A stretch of DNA of 64,000 nucleotides, from NCBI GenBank assembly GCA_035525365.1, contig DATLEK010000090.1:1-64000 (forward strand). Direction: 5' to 3'. Shown here in pieces: positions 1 through 6,694 of this stretch (position 1 is the stretch's first letter; every line of letters starts with the position of its first letter). A program made the translations under genes and the position numbers. The stretch is from GCA-2861595 sp035525365 (GTDB taxonomy: Bacteria; Actinomycetota; Acidimicrobiia; Acidimicrobiales; GCA-2861595). The notes under the pieces are model-generated. The model ran no database searches, was not told the origin of the DNA, and saw nothing but the letters and a program-made list of their open reading frames with translations.

Positions 1-93
1 TTCGTCAGCAGCTCAGTAAAAGAGCCGCGGCGGCGGCGTCAGGCAACAAAGTGCGCCGAATTTCGAGCCGGGCAATCGCTCCGTGATCCCGCC

Positions 94-264
94 TCAGATC
101 CCGAAGTGGATGTCCAGCACCACGAACGGCCACAAGACAACGGCCAAGATGGCCGACAGCACCCGGGACAACGATCCGAGGTCTTGCAGGAAGTCGTTGC
201 GGGCAGCCACAACGAGACCGACGACAACCCATACGAGGACACCGATCGATACCTGGCGACGCAT
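94..264 (-). CDS. small two-helix membrane protein (hypothetical)
   Basis: This reading frame encodes about 56 residues with two hydrophobic stretches (roughly residues 5-20 and 34-50) separated by a short polar loop, so a small integral membrane protein is likely. I chose the ATG at 264 because the longer upstream extension in the same frame is polar and lacks the codon bias of the rest. No Shine-Dalgarno sequence is clear. I do not recognise the family. The gene sits alone, divergent from the small gene at 361. Confidence 0.45.
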   Translation of the reverse strand: MRRQVSIGVLVWVVVGLVVAARNDFLQDLGSLSRVLSAILAVVLWPFVVLDIHFGI

Positions 265-360
265 CAACTTGCCGGCCACAGCAGCACGGTAGCGCCGGCG
301 GGTAACCGGGAGCGCGGCCGAATACCCGATCTGGCACTGGCCGATGCAATACCTTGAGCC

Positions 361-543
361 ATGCCAAAGCAGAAGCTGCCGTTCATCGTGGAAATCGAAG
401 CCAAGCTCACTGTTCACGCGTTCGATGAAGCGTCTGCTCGAAAGAAGGTTGAGAAGGCCTTCGCCGGCGGGCGAACCCTTGGAGCCGACGTGGTTGCGGG
501 CGAGGCAATCTGGACCTATGCGGTAGAGCTGTCGGATAGATAG
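361..543 (+). CDS. small soluble protein, 60 aa (hypothetical)
   Basis: A compact 60-residue protein starts at ATG 361 and ends with TAG. It has an alternating beta-like N-terminus (PFIVEIEAKLTVHAFDE) followed by a basic helix, which resembles small single-domain actinobacterial proteins. GC-rich third positions support coding. No catalytic motif is visible and no function can be assigned. It is divergent from the small membrane protein on its left and convergent with the HEPN pair on its right. Confidence 0.5.
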   Translation: MPKQKLPFIVEIEAKLTVHAFDEASARKKVEKAFAGGRTLGADVVAGEAIWTYAVELSDR

Positions 544-629
544 CCAGGAGGCCGGGTCAAGCCATCCCTCGGCCGCTGCCGGTTTCGTCCAGGAGGTGAT
601 TCGCGCCCAGGCGCTAAATCAGGAGGTAA

Positions 630-1103
630 TCACGACGCGCGACGGCGCCCGGACTTCGTTGCCGGCGCGCCGGTTCGAGGCGTCGGCTTTGGGCGCTTGC
701 GTGGCGGAGCGGGGGCTTCCGCCGGACGCGTAAGTCTGTAGATCAAGGCGTCTGGGAGCAGGACCCCGTTAATCATGTTGTTCGAAAACCTGATCTCGCT
801 CAACCCTTCGACATGAATCGCCGTAGCGAGTGCCTGCAGGAGAGGATCGTTTCCTCCGGCAAGCGTTACCTCGCGAAGCGCAAGACCCGAACCCGTATCG
901 TCCATTATCTGCTGCAGTTGTTCATACGCGGCATGGCGCCCAATTTCGTCAACAACGGTGGTACCGACGATGAGCAGCCAGTGGCCCGCGTCGGCTTGGT
1001 ACAACCAGAGCGCAGCAAAGACAGAGAAGCCACGTTCGTCCAGCGAACACAGAAGATCACGCCCGTCAGCGATCTGACGTTCTACCAGTGCTGCATCAAC
1101 CAT
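630..1103 (-). CDS. hypothetical partner of the upstream HEPN protein
   Basis: This 157-residue protein is encoded immediately downstream of, and overlapping by 22 nt, the HEPN gene at 1082-1495, so the two are probably translated together. Residues 1-120 look like a mixed alpha/beta domain and residues 125-157 form a proline- and lysine-rich basic tail that could bind nucleic acid. HEPN proteins are often paired with an antidote (classically a nucleotidyltransferase), but no MNT motif (GSxxxG...D) is visible here. Whether it is an antitoxin is inference from the overlap only. The start is ATG 1103 with GGAG about 10 nt upstream. Confidence 0.65.
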   Translation of the reverse strand: MVDAALVERQIADGRDLLCSLDERGFSVFAALWLYQADAGHWLLIVGTTVVDEIGRHAAYEQLQQIMDDTGSGLALREVTLAGGNDPLLQALATAIHVEGLSEIRFSNNMINGVLLPDALIYRLTRPAEAPAPPRKRPKPTPRTGAPATKSGRRRAS

Positions 1104-1495
1104 TGGAGAACTCCATGTTCGGGATCGGCGATCGCCTCCAGAAGCTGCTCAGCGTCGATCTGCGTGCTCACCGTATATCGGGATTGCTCCGACCAGTCCT
1201 TCACGGTGGTCCAGTTGGCCTCAAGCTGGGGATCGTTGTTCAGCGGTGTCTTGCCGGCAACGGCAAGCCCGGTGAGACCGAGCAAGGCCGTCAGGTCGTG
1301 AGTGTAGATCTGCTCACCGAACTTGCGCTGCGGGAACTCCTCTGCCCTGATTGCCTTCGCGATCACCGCCTTAAGGGCGCACTCTGCGACATAGCCTCCC
1401 AAGTAGTACGCACCGCTAAAATGTCCAAGTCCGTGAAGCCCGCGCGCCTCGTCAAGTCGACGCTCTGCAAGGCCTTGGAAGTCCACCCTGTTCAT
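1082..1495 (-). CDS. HEPN domain-containing protein
   Basis: The 137-residue protein matches the HEPN helical-bundle pattern. Residues 1-45 carry the typical segment of a short acidic/basic helix, then GAYYLGGYVAECALKAVI, which is the hallmark N-terminal part of the stand-alone HEPN family. ATG 1495 is chosen because the upstream in-frame extension is arginine/proline-rich and non-coding in character. The canonical ribonuclease motif Rx4-6H is not obvious, so it may be a non-catalytic member or use a variant. It overlaps the next gene by 22 nt and lies divergent from the phosphatase at 1588. HEPN proteins commonly act as RNA-cleaving toxins or as scaffolds in toxin-antitoxin and antiphage systems. 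Confidence 0.7.
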   Translation of the reverse strand: MNRVDFQGLAERRLDEARGLHGLGHFSGAYYLGGYVAECALKAVIAKAIRAEEFPQRKFGEQIYTHDLTALLGLTGLAVAGKTPLNNDPQLEANWTTVKDWSEQSRYTVSTQIDAEQLLEAIADPEHGVLQWLMQHW

Positions 1496-1587
1496 CGCCG
1501 GAGACGATAGGCGCTCGCTCCCTCGACGGGTGTCGCTTCCCCGATGGGCGCCATAAATCGAGTAACCAGGAGCACAAGGGAGGCAGC

Positions 1588-2109
1588 GTGGCCAAGTACT
1601 TGGAGCTGAGACGACACGCCGACAACGAGGATGATGTCCTCTCAACCGCCGGTGTCCGTCAGGCGCTGGAGATCGGCGCCGGCCTCGACGGCGACTACGA
1701 CCTACTGGTCTCCAGTGGCGCACAGCGGGCTACGCAGACGCTGGCGTGCTTCCTTGCGTCCATTGGCCGAAAGGTGCCGGGCGGGGTTGTAGTGGTGGAG
1801 GGCCTGCGCTCCCAGAGCGAGGACCGGTGGCGGGCCGCCTATGCGGAGGCCGGGAAGAGCGATCTTGAAGCCCTTCGCCTTGTCGATCCGGGACTGGTGG
1901 AGCAGGACTCTGCCAAGCTCGGCTCCGCATTGCTCAGTGTCTTCGATCGGGTATCCGACGGGGCACGGGTGCTCGTGGTTGGCCACAGCCCCACGAACGA
2001 GGCGGCGGTGCTCGGCCTGACCGGCCAGGTGGTGGCGCCGATAGCGAAGGGCGGCGGAGTGCTCATCGAGGAGGAGAACGGGCGGTTCCGAGTCGAGCGC
2101 TTGCGATGA
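1588..2109 (+). CDS. histidine phosphatase (RHG) family protein, SixA-like
   Basis: This 173-residue protein has the RHG signature near the N-terminus (LRRHAD, residues 7-12), where the His becomes phosphorylated. The second conserved histidine is in VGHSPTNEA (about residues 132-140). The length and the short central region fit the SixA-like branch, which dephosphorylates phosphohistidine proteins or small phosphate esters. The real substrate cannot be told from sequence. The GTG start at 1588 follows a good ribosome site (GGGAGG, 4 nt spacing). It is transcribed away from the HEPN pair and ends shortly before a dispersed intergenic repeat. Confidence 0.8.
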   Translation: MAKYLELRRHADNEDDVLSTAGVRQALEIGAGLDGDYDLLVSSGAQRATQTLACFLASIGRKVPGGVVVVEGLRSQSEDRWRAAYAEAGKSDLEALRLVDPGLVEQDSAKLGSALLSVFDRVSDGARVLVVGHSPTNEAAVLGLTGQVVAPIAKGGGVLIEEENGRFRVERLR

Positions 2110-2143
2110 GTTCTCTGGTATTACGAAATGGGCCGTGCGCGGC

Positions 2144-2245
2144 CGGCAGACGCTGCCCACTCACGGCCATCTCGTCACGCTGGGTGCTGGCGGCGGGGGA
2201 CGCGACAGCCTTGCCAGTGACGCCCTCGACCGGCACCTTGGGGCG
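2144..2245 (+). repeat. dispersed intergenic repeat, copy 1
   Basis: About 102 bp that align in the same orientation, at roughly 80 percent identity with a few short gaps, to 25277-25380. The best-conserved block is CCATCTCGTCACGC. It lies between the phosphatase gene and the next gene. It may be a non-autonomous mobile repeat or a regulatory element. Confidence 0.55.
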
Positions 2246-2389
2246 ATGTCCCATGTCGATATGCAGGCGGTTTCGGGGACAGTCCCAGCGCGCAGGCGAG
2301 TTCCCGTAGTTTCGACGCGCCGCATCCACCGAACCCCTGCACCCCGAGGAGAAGCTCATCGTCGTGCGTCCGTCGCGCACACTGGTGGG

Positions 2390-3484
2390 GTGTCTAGTGA
2401 TCGAATGTGGCTGGTCTTCTTCCCGTACTTGGGTCTTCGGGACGACGTGGTCGTCGGCCCGTGGCAGCTCACGCCAGCGGAGACGTACGACGGCCCGTGG
2501 CCATCCGATGGCTATGAGCGGACGTCTCGGGCGCTTCTCGCGAAGCATCGAGACGCCGGCGGGAAGCCAATCGAGCGGATGACGGTTGCCGTCCGCAGTG
2601 ACGGCGTGTTGAGTCCCACACAGCCCGACGAGGAGAAAATCGCCCGACTCCGGCGTGCGGTCCAGCTCGGAGTCCTGACCGCGAACCCGCCGTGGCGTCC
2701 CGATGCTGATGGCTGGTCAACCTCCACCTCGGACAACTGCGAGCTGCACATGTGGGGGATCGTCGAGGATCAGGAAGGCTTCGCCATCGAGCGTGGGGCT
2801 GTCGTCCGAAACCTGACCGGCGGGCTTCGCTTCGCACGAGAGACCGACACCATCCGGGCGCCGCTCGAGCTGCACCTGGGCATGGTCAGCCGGATCGACG
2901 CCGATGTCGCTGACGCGACGTATCGGGCGCTCGAGGGCGATCCGGCGCTGCGAGCGCCGCTCACCGTCGACCGGTTCGGTCGGGCGATCGACTGGCTCGA
3001 GCGCGCCTGGCGGAACTCGCCCGCCATCCCCTGGGACGTCCGCGCGAACTTCCTGAAGATCGGCTTCGAGAACCTTCTCGGCGTCAGCGGCGCATGGCCG
3101 CAGGCAAGGGGAATCCGTCGCCGGTTCGAGCTACTCCTCGACGACTTCGACCGCGGCTACGAGGCCCTCGCCTGGGGACCTGAGGAGCCGGCGTCACGCA
3201 CCGTCACGGTAGGCGGCAACGACCACGCCTGCACCGACCTGCAGCACTGGTACGTCACCTTCTATCGTCACCGCAACACGACCGAGCACCCGGATGCCGA
3301 GCCGGTCGGGCCCATGTACGAGCAGGGGACGGCGTTCGACGGCCCGATCTTCCAGACCGGCGAGCGCGTCCTGCGGGACCTGCTGCGAGTCGAGCTCTCC
3401 TTCGCCTTTAGTGAGCCGCTGTACTCGAGCACGCTGCATCGCGCGATCGCCCGAACACCGCGCGACCTTGACGCCCAGAACTGA
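2390..3484 (+). CDS. ApeA-like HEPN domain protein (putative)
   Basis: A protein of about 364 residues. The N-terminal half is a beta-rich domain. The C-terminal half (from about residue 200) has a long helical region (SPAIPWDVRANFLKIGFENL) followed by FYRHRNTTEH, which fits the RNxxxH/Rx4H catalytic signature of ApeA-type HEPN RNases. In that family an N-terminal sensor domain controls the RNase. The assignment is by pattern only. The start may be GTG 2390 or ATG 2405 (MWLVFFPYLG). The longer reading frame to 2135 runs through the repeat and is unlikely to be translated. Its position near other conflict genes supports a defence role. Confidence 0.6.
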   Translation: MSSDRMWLVFFPYLGLRDDVVVGPWQLTPAETYDGPWPSDGYERTSRALLAKHRDAGGKPIERMTVAVRSDGVLSPTQPDEEKIARLRRAVQLGVLTANPPWRPDADGWSTSTSDNCELHMWGIVEDQEGFAIERGAVVRNLTGGLRFARETDTIRAPLELHLGMVSRIDADVADATYRALEGDPALRAPLTVDRFGRAIDWLERAWRNSPAIPWDVRANFLKIGFENLLGVSGAWPQARGIRRRFELLLDDFDRGYEALAWGPEEPASRTVTVGGNDHACTDLQHWYVTFYRHRNTTEHPDAEPVGPMYEQGTAFDGPIFQTGERVLRDLLRVELSFAFSEPLYSSTLHRAIARTPRDLDAQN

Positions 3485-3502
3485 GGGTCGCCCGGTCTAG
3501 GC

Positions 3503-3634
3503 AAGCCGGTGCTGCCGCCGGAAGCGCACGCCGAGCTCAAGCTGCGCGAAGAGCGCCAGTTCACCAACGGCATGCACCTCGCTGCCGCGCTTCAGCTGAG
3601 TGTCGAAGCCGATTCGACGGAACTCCCGCAGTAA
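3503..3634 (+). other. short coding-like remnant
   Basis: A 43-codon open stretch ending in TAA reads as a soluble helical segment (EAHAELKLREERQFTNG and following) with no start signal and no upstream continuation. It looks like the 3' end of a lost gene, but it is too short to assign. It lies between the ApeA-like gene and the RSASTGRFV gene. Confidence 0.25.
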
Positions 3635-3653
3635 TGATCAAGTGCTGACCACC

Positions 3654-3725
3654 GCCCAACGCCGGCTTGAAGCCGTGTGAGCGTCAGACTCGCTGGGTGA
3701 TCGTCGAGCCGGGGTGACGTCGGGC
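3654..3725 (+). repeat. 72-bp imperfect inverted repeat, weakly attC-like
   Basis: The left end GCCCAACGCCGGCTTGA pairs with the right end TCGAGCCGG...CGTCGGGC, with one mismatch in each arm and a 5-nt bulge. The ends resemble integron RYYYAAC and GTTRRRY boxes, but the right box has GTC instead of GTT and the right arm overlaps the end of the gene at 3684-3899. No integron integrase is present in the window. Confidence 0.2.
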
Positions 3726-3899
3726 GGTGGCCGCCTTGACGAAGCGGCCGGTGGATGCACTTCGAGTCACGGACCGGGAGTTGCTCGTCCCGCCGCCGGC
3801 ACGCTCGGTCGTCGTCCGACCTGGTGAACGTCGTGCGGTCGAGCGGGACACAAATCGACCCGAGGATGCACTTCGAGAGACGCTTCTGCCTCGAGCCAT
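3684..3899 (-). CDS. small basic RSASTGRFV-repeat protein
   Basis: A 71-residue, Arg/Ser/Thr-rich protein starts at ATG 3899, fixed by a perfect AAGGAGGT site 7 nt upstream. It consists of two copies of a motif of about 30 residues, RSVSRSASSGRFVSRSTARR then RSVTRSASTGRFVKAATARR, each followed by a PGxTxTxR stretch. Small proteins of this kind are widespread in actinobacteria, usually with a single copy, and have no established function. The basic composition suggests nucleic-acid binding. The duplication is also visible at DNA level (GGATGCACTTCGAG occurs twice). Confidence 0.7.
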   Translation of the reverse strand: MARGRSVSRSASSGRFVSRSTARRSPGRTTTERAGGGTSNSRSVTRSASTGRFVKAATARRHPGSTITQRV

Positions 3900-3986
3900 T
3901 TTTCGACCTCCTTGTGGCAAAGAATTACATCGCTGGGATTCCCATTCCTCACCGCCTCCAAACGCCGGTTCCGCATATGGCCGCCG

Positions 3987-4472
3987 CTACCAGTCAGGCG
4001 TTTCCTCAACTAACGCTTTCTGCACCAGCGGGATCTCGGAGCCGATCGCCTCCACCTGCTCTACGAAGTGTTGCATGAGGTTACAGAGGCTCGCCTCGAT
4101 CGGCTGAAGCTCCCACGACGGCACCGTGAGGTCGCGAGCACGAGAGAGGTGGGATACATACGTACAGATGCGGCTGTAAACCACATCCTCAGAGGTCCCG
4201 ATGTCGCTCTCGAACCTGCGAGCAGCATCTGCGTAGTCATATCGAGTGAGTCCGAAGTCGCGCACGGTCAAAGCGTCGTCGTGAGCAGATCCGTCGCGCA
4301 CGAGGAACTCGATGAGGTTGCGCGCGTGGATCAAGGCGGCCTCAAAGTACGCCGTGCCCTCGACCATCTGAGTCGGAGTCGCGCCATGCATCGCCGGCCA
4401 GACTTTGTAGAGCCGTTCGAGATCCCATCGAAGCTGTCGAACCTCGTAGGCGAGATGCTTCTCAGCTGTCAT
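3987..4472 (-). CDS. hypothetical helical protein
   Basis: A 161-residue, mostly alpha-helical protein. ATG 4472 is preferred to the upstream ATG at 4523 because GGGAGG lies 4 nt before it. The segment FEAALIHARNLIEFLVRDG (about residues 38-56) resembles the helix pairs seen in HEPN/abortive-infection type proteins, but no catalytic signature can be confirmed. It is followed by the RSASTGRFV gene and preceded by the IrrE protease, all on the minus strand, with gaps large enough that they may not form one operon. Confidence 0.6.
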   Translation of the reverse strand: MTAEKHLAYEVRQLRWDLERLYKVWPAMHGATPTQMVEGTAYFEAALIHARNLIEFLVRDGSAHDDALTVRDFGLTRYDYADAARRFESDIGTSEDVVYSRICTYVSHLSRARDLTVPSWELQPIEASLCNLMQHFVEQVEAIGSEIPLVQKALVEETPDW

Positions 4473-4634
4473 CGGGCCTCCCAGCTCCTCGGCTTCATGG
4501 CCAACGCTACGAGGTGTCCCCAACGCCGGATGGGCAACTGTTGAGCGCCGCGATATTTGAGCATCAGAGGGGGCAGTGCTGGGCGGTCCGGGCTGAGTGT
4601 CAGCGTGAGGGCGGGTGGCTCGTCCACCCGACCG

Positions 4635-5489
4635 CTATGCAGTCGGTCGACCGATCGCCAGCACGCGTTCCAGCCAGCCTCCGCCGTACCGCTTGGCCTC
4701 GATACGAAAGAGTCCAGCTGCTTCCATTCCAGGGAGCGTCGCCGTCTCGGTCAGCACGGTGCTTCTCTCAGATGCGCGGCAGAAAATGCTCCTCGTGTCG
4801 GCGCTCTTGAACTTTGGAACGTATATGTCCAGATGACTTGTTACGCCGTACCGCACCCGAAGACGCTTTGGGACGTCCTCGCCTTTCCGCAACGCTCGCC
4901 GGTCGGCCGGCTTGTGTGACCAAGTCATGCAAATCAGGACACACGGCTCATCCGCGAGCGCGACGAGCCGGTTGACGGCAGCCTCCACACTCACCTGTGC
5001 GTCGGCACTCAAGCGCTCGGCATCAGCGAGTCCGCCACGGACGGAGTACTCGCCACCCACTAGCTGCGCCGGCATGAGCAAAGCTGCGGCTCCGAGATCG
5101 CACAGATGCTCTTCCTCGCGATTCTCGGCGTGCCGCTCCATCGTGGCGTCGAGGCGGTAGCGCTCTTCCTTCGCGAAGTCGGGAAACGCTGGGTGAATCA
5201 GTTCGTGAGCCTCGGTGAAGTGCTGTCGTTCCTCGGAGTCCGAGTCGTTGATGTCCATGACGAGTTGCCCTGAAGGTTCCGCGTAGATGCGTCCTGCGAA
5301 ATCGTGCGGGCCTCGCCTGCGCTTGATGCCGTGACAGCTGGCGACAAGATGTGGCCGGATCGGCAACCGGTCCTGCCCAGCCTGTGCACGCAGACTGTCC
5401 GCGTAGCGCTCAATGATCGCCTCAGGCGACGCGCCACCGTTGGCCTTGATCAGCTTCCGAACCAGTGGCTCGTGCCACTCACGTTTCAT
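4635..5489 (-). CDS. ImmA/IrrE family metallo-endopeptidase
   Basis: A 284-residue zinc protease. The catalytic HExxH is HELIH at residues 95-99. It is followed by EEEHLCDLGAAALLMPAQ (about 124-141), the usual third-ligand/packing segment of ImmA/IrrE enzymes. The C-terminal part (about 190-284) is a substrate or sensor domain. The family cleaves XRE-type repressors (ImmA on ImmR, IrrE on DdrO). The adjacent XRE gene, overlapping by 4 nt, is therefore its likely substrate. The pair is transcribed away from the ubiquitin-like operon, so proteolysis of the repressor may be the switch that turns the operon on. That link is inference. Confidence 0.85.
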   Translation of the reverse strand: MKREWHEPLVRKLIKANGGASPEAIIERYADSLRAQAGQDRLPIRPHLVASCHGIKRRRGPHDFAGRIYAEPSGQLVMDINDSDSEERQHFTEAHELIHPAFPDFAKEERYRLDATMERHAENREEEHLCDLGAAALLMPAQLVGGEYSVRGGLADAERLSADAQVSVEAAVNRLVALADEPCVLICMTWSHKPADRRALRKGEDVPKRLRVRYGVTSHLDIYVPKFKSADTRSIFCRASERSTVLTETATLPGMEAAGLFRIEAKRYGGGWLERVLAIGRPTA

Positions 5490-5902
5490 TGGTCGCTTCC
5501 TTCATTGTCGATCTGGCGGCTCATGACCAGCGATCGATACACGTACTCCCACCGGTCGCTCGTCTGCGGCTGCTCACCGTGACGCCATCGGATTGACGCA
5601 AGCATCCTCAGGTCGGTGCTCGATAGCTGGGCCTGATCGGCAAATGCTCGAAGCGACGGGGAAATGTCAGCGTCATCACCGACAAACCGAATGACGGGGC
5701 CGCCAAGCAAGTCGGCGATCGTGAGATCGAGTGCCTCGGCGATTTGGCCGGTCACCTCAAGCGACGGGTTCGCCGCCTGGTTCTCAAGCCGGACGAGGTA
5801 CGCCTTCGTCAGTCCCGAGCGTTGGGCCAGTTGCGACAACGACAACCCTGCCTTCACGCGTTCCTCGCGGACACGCCGCGCGAGGACGGTGGGGTCAATC
5901 AT
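5486..5902 (-). CDS. XRE family transcriptional repressor
   Basis: About 138 residues. An N-terminal Cro/C1-type helix-turn-helix covers residues 3-60 (LARRVREERVKAGLSLSQLA... through the recognition helix in TKAYLVRLENQ). The C-terminal helical region probably mediates dimerisation or contact with IrrE. ATG 5902 is chosen; a GTG at 5944 would add 14 residues. Its stop overlaps the IrrE start (ATGA). The gene is divergent from the Ubl operon, and a near-palindrome at 5993-6012 in the shared spacer is the likely operator. Confidence 0.85.
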   Translation of the reverse strand: MIDPTVLARRVREERVKAGLSLSQLAQRSGLTKAYLVRLENQAANPSLEVTGQIAEALDLTIADLLGGPVIRFVGDDADISPSLRAFADQAQLSSTDLRMLASIRWRHGEQPQTSDRWEYVYRSLVMSRQIDNEGSDQ

Positions 5903-5992
5903 GCCGACAGCAGAGTACTTGGCCCGGAGGACACACCGGTGCACCTCCTGGTGGCCTCTGGTTTACAGCTGGTGACCGGTGGGAATGCCGCT

Positions 5993-6012
5993 CGGTGTAC
6001 TACCGTATACCG
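5993..6012. promoter_or_regulatory. candidate XRE operator between divergent units
   Basis: CGGTGTAC and GTATACCG form 8-bp arms with one mismatch around a 4-bp TACC spacer. The site lies 44 nt upstream of the Ubl start codon and about 90 nt from the XRE start, the right place to control both. Binding by the XRE protein is inferred. Confidence 0.5.
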
Positions 6013-6055
6013 CATTGGACCTGGCCCCGCCTCCAGGAAGGAAGAGAGACGAGAA

Positions 6056-6325
6056 ATGGACTCCACCGCCGCTCCCACAACGAAGTTCGTGGAAGTCAGC
6101 CTGACGCTCACCGACGACAGTGGGAACACCCAGACCGAAGCCAAGTCGGTCCCGGGCGGCCCCACCCCGGTGGTCGAACTGAAGGCTGAACTCGGGGTGC
6201 CAGCCGAGAGCGCCCTGTGGGTGATCAACAAGGCTGGAAACAAGCACCAGCTGGCCGACCATCAGAACCACAACGTCAAGGAGGGCGACCGCTACGAGGC
6301 TCTTGTCCGCGGTGGCGTGAGCTAG
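6056..6325 (+). CDS. ubiquitin-like (multiubiquitin family) protein
   Basis: An 89-residue protein with a single predicted beta-grasp domain (about residues 10-87). It carries the segment LWVINKAGNKHQLADHQ that is typical of prokaryotic multiubiquitin/Ubl modules. The C-terminus is VRGGVS, a di-glycine followed by two residues. A peptidase would have to remove Val-Ser to expose Gly-Gly for adenylation, and the JAB domain encoded two genes downstream could do this. ATG 6056 has a strong purine-rich ribosome site. It is the first gene of a tightly packed operon (the next gene begins at the base after its stop). Prokaryotic Ubl-E2-E1-JAB operons are associated with phage defence. Confidence 0.8.
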   Translation: MDSTAAPTTKFVEVSLTLTDDSGNTQTEAKSVPGGPTPVVELKAELGVPAESALWVINKAGNKHQLADHQNHNVKEGDRYEALVRGGVS

Positions 6326-6694
6326 GTGCTCGCCAGCGATCTTGAGGTCCTGGTCGCGCAGCTTGCTGGCGCTTTCGGCCAGGCCGTGGACGTGACGCCC
6401 AACGGTGAGCAGGTGCCGCACATTCTGCTGCCCGCCGTCGAGGTCCCCGAGCCGTGGCGGCCGTCGCCTGCGCGTGCGCTGACGGTGTGGGAGAACTGGC
6501 CCGGAGCGAGGCCCTTGTTCTACGTCGACGAGCGCGTCGTCGGTGAAAGCGCCGCGCCGCCTCGCAGCAATCACACGAAGTACTTGCTCGGAGAGAGCTG
6601 GCGAGGATTCAGCTACAACTTCGCGTGGGCGGGTGACGACCCCGTACGAGCGGTCCAATTTTGGTTGAGTCGCTTCACGGCCGAACGATCGTGA
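6326..6694 (+). CDS. E2-position protein of the Ubl operon, cysteine-free
   Basis: A 122-residue protein starting at GTG 6326, directly abutting the Ubl stop codon. By gene order it occupies the E2/UBC slot of bacterial ubiquitin-like operons. The conserved-looking central block HTKYLLGESWRGFSYNF (about 83-99) and the C-terminal helix (DDPVRAVQFWLSRF) are compatible with a small alpha/beta fold. The translated sequence has no cysteine anywhere, so it cannot form the thioester used by a classical E2. It may be an inactive E2-like adaptor, may use another residue, or may be an unrelated specificity factor. It overlaps the next gene by GTGA. Confidence 0.65.
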   Translation: MLASDLEVLVAQLAGAFGQAVDVTPNGEQVPHILLPAVEVPEPWRPSPARALTVWENWPGARPLFYVDERVVGESAAPPRSNHTKYLLGESWRGFSYNFAWAGDDPVRAVQFWLSRFTAERS

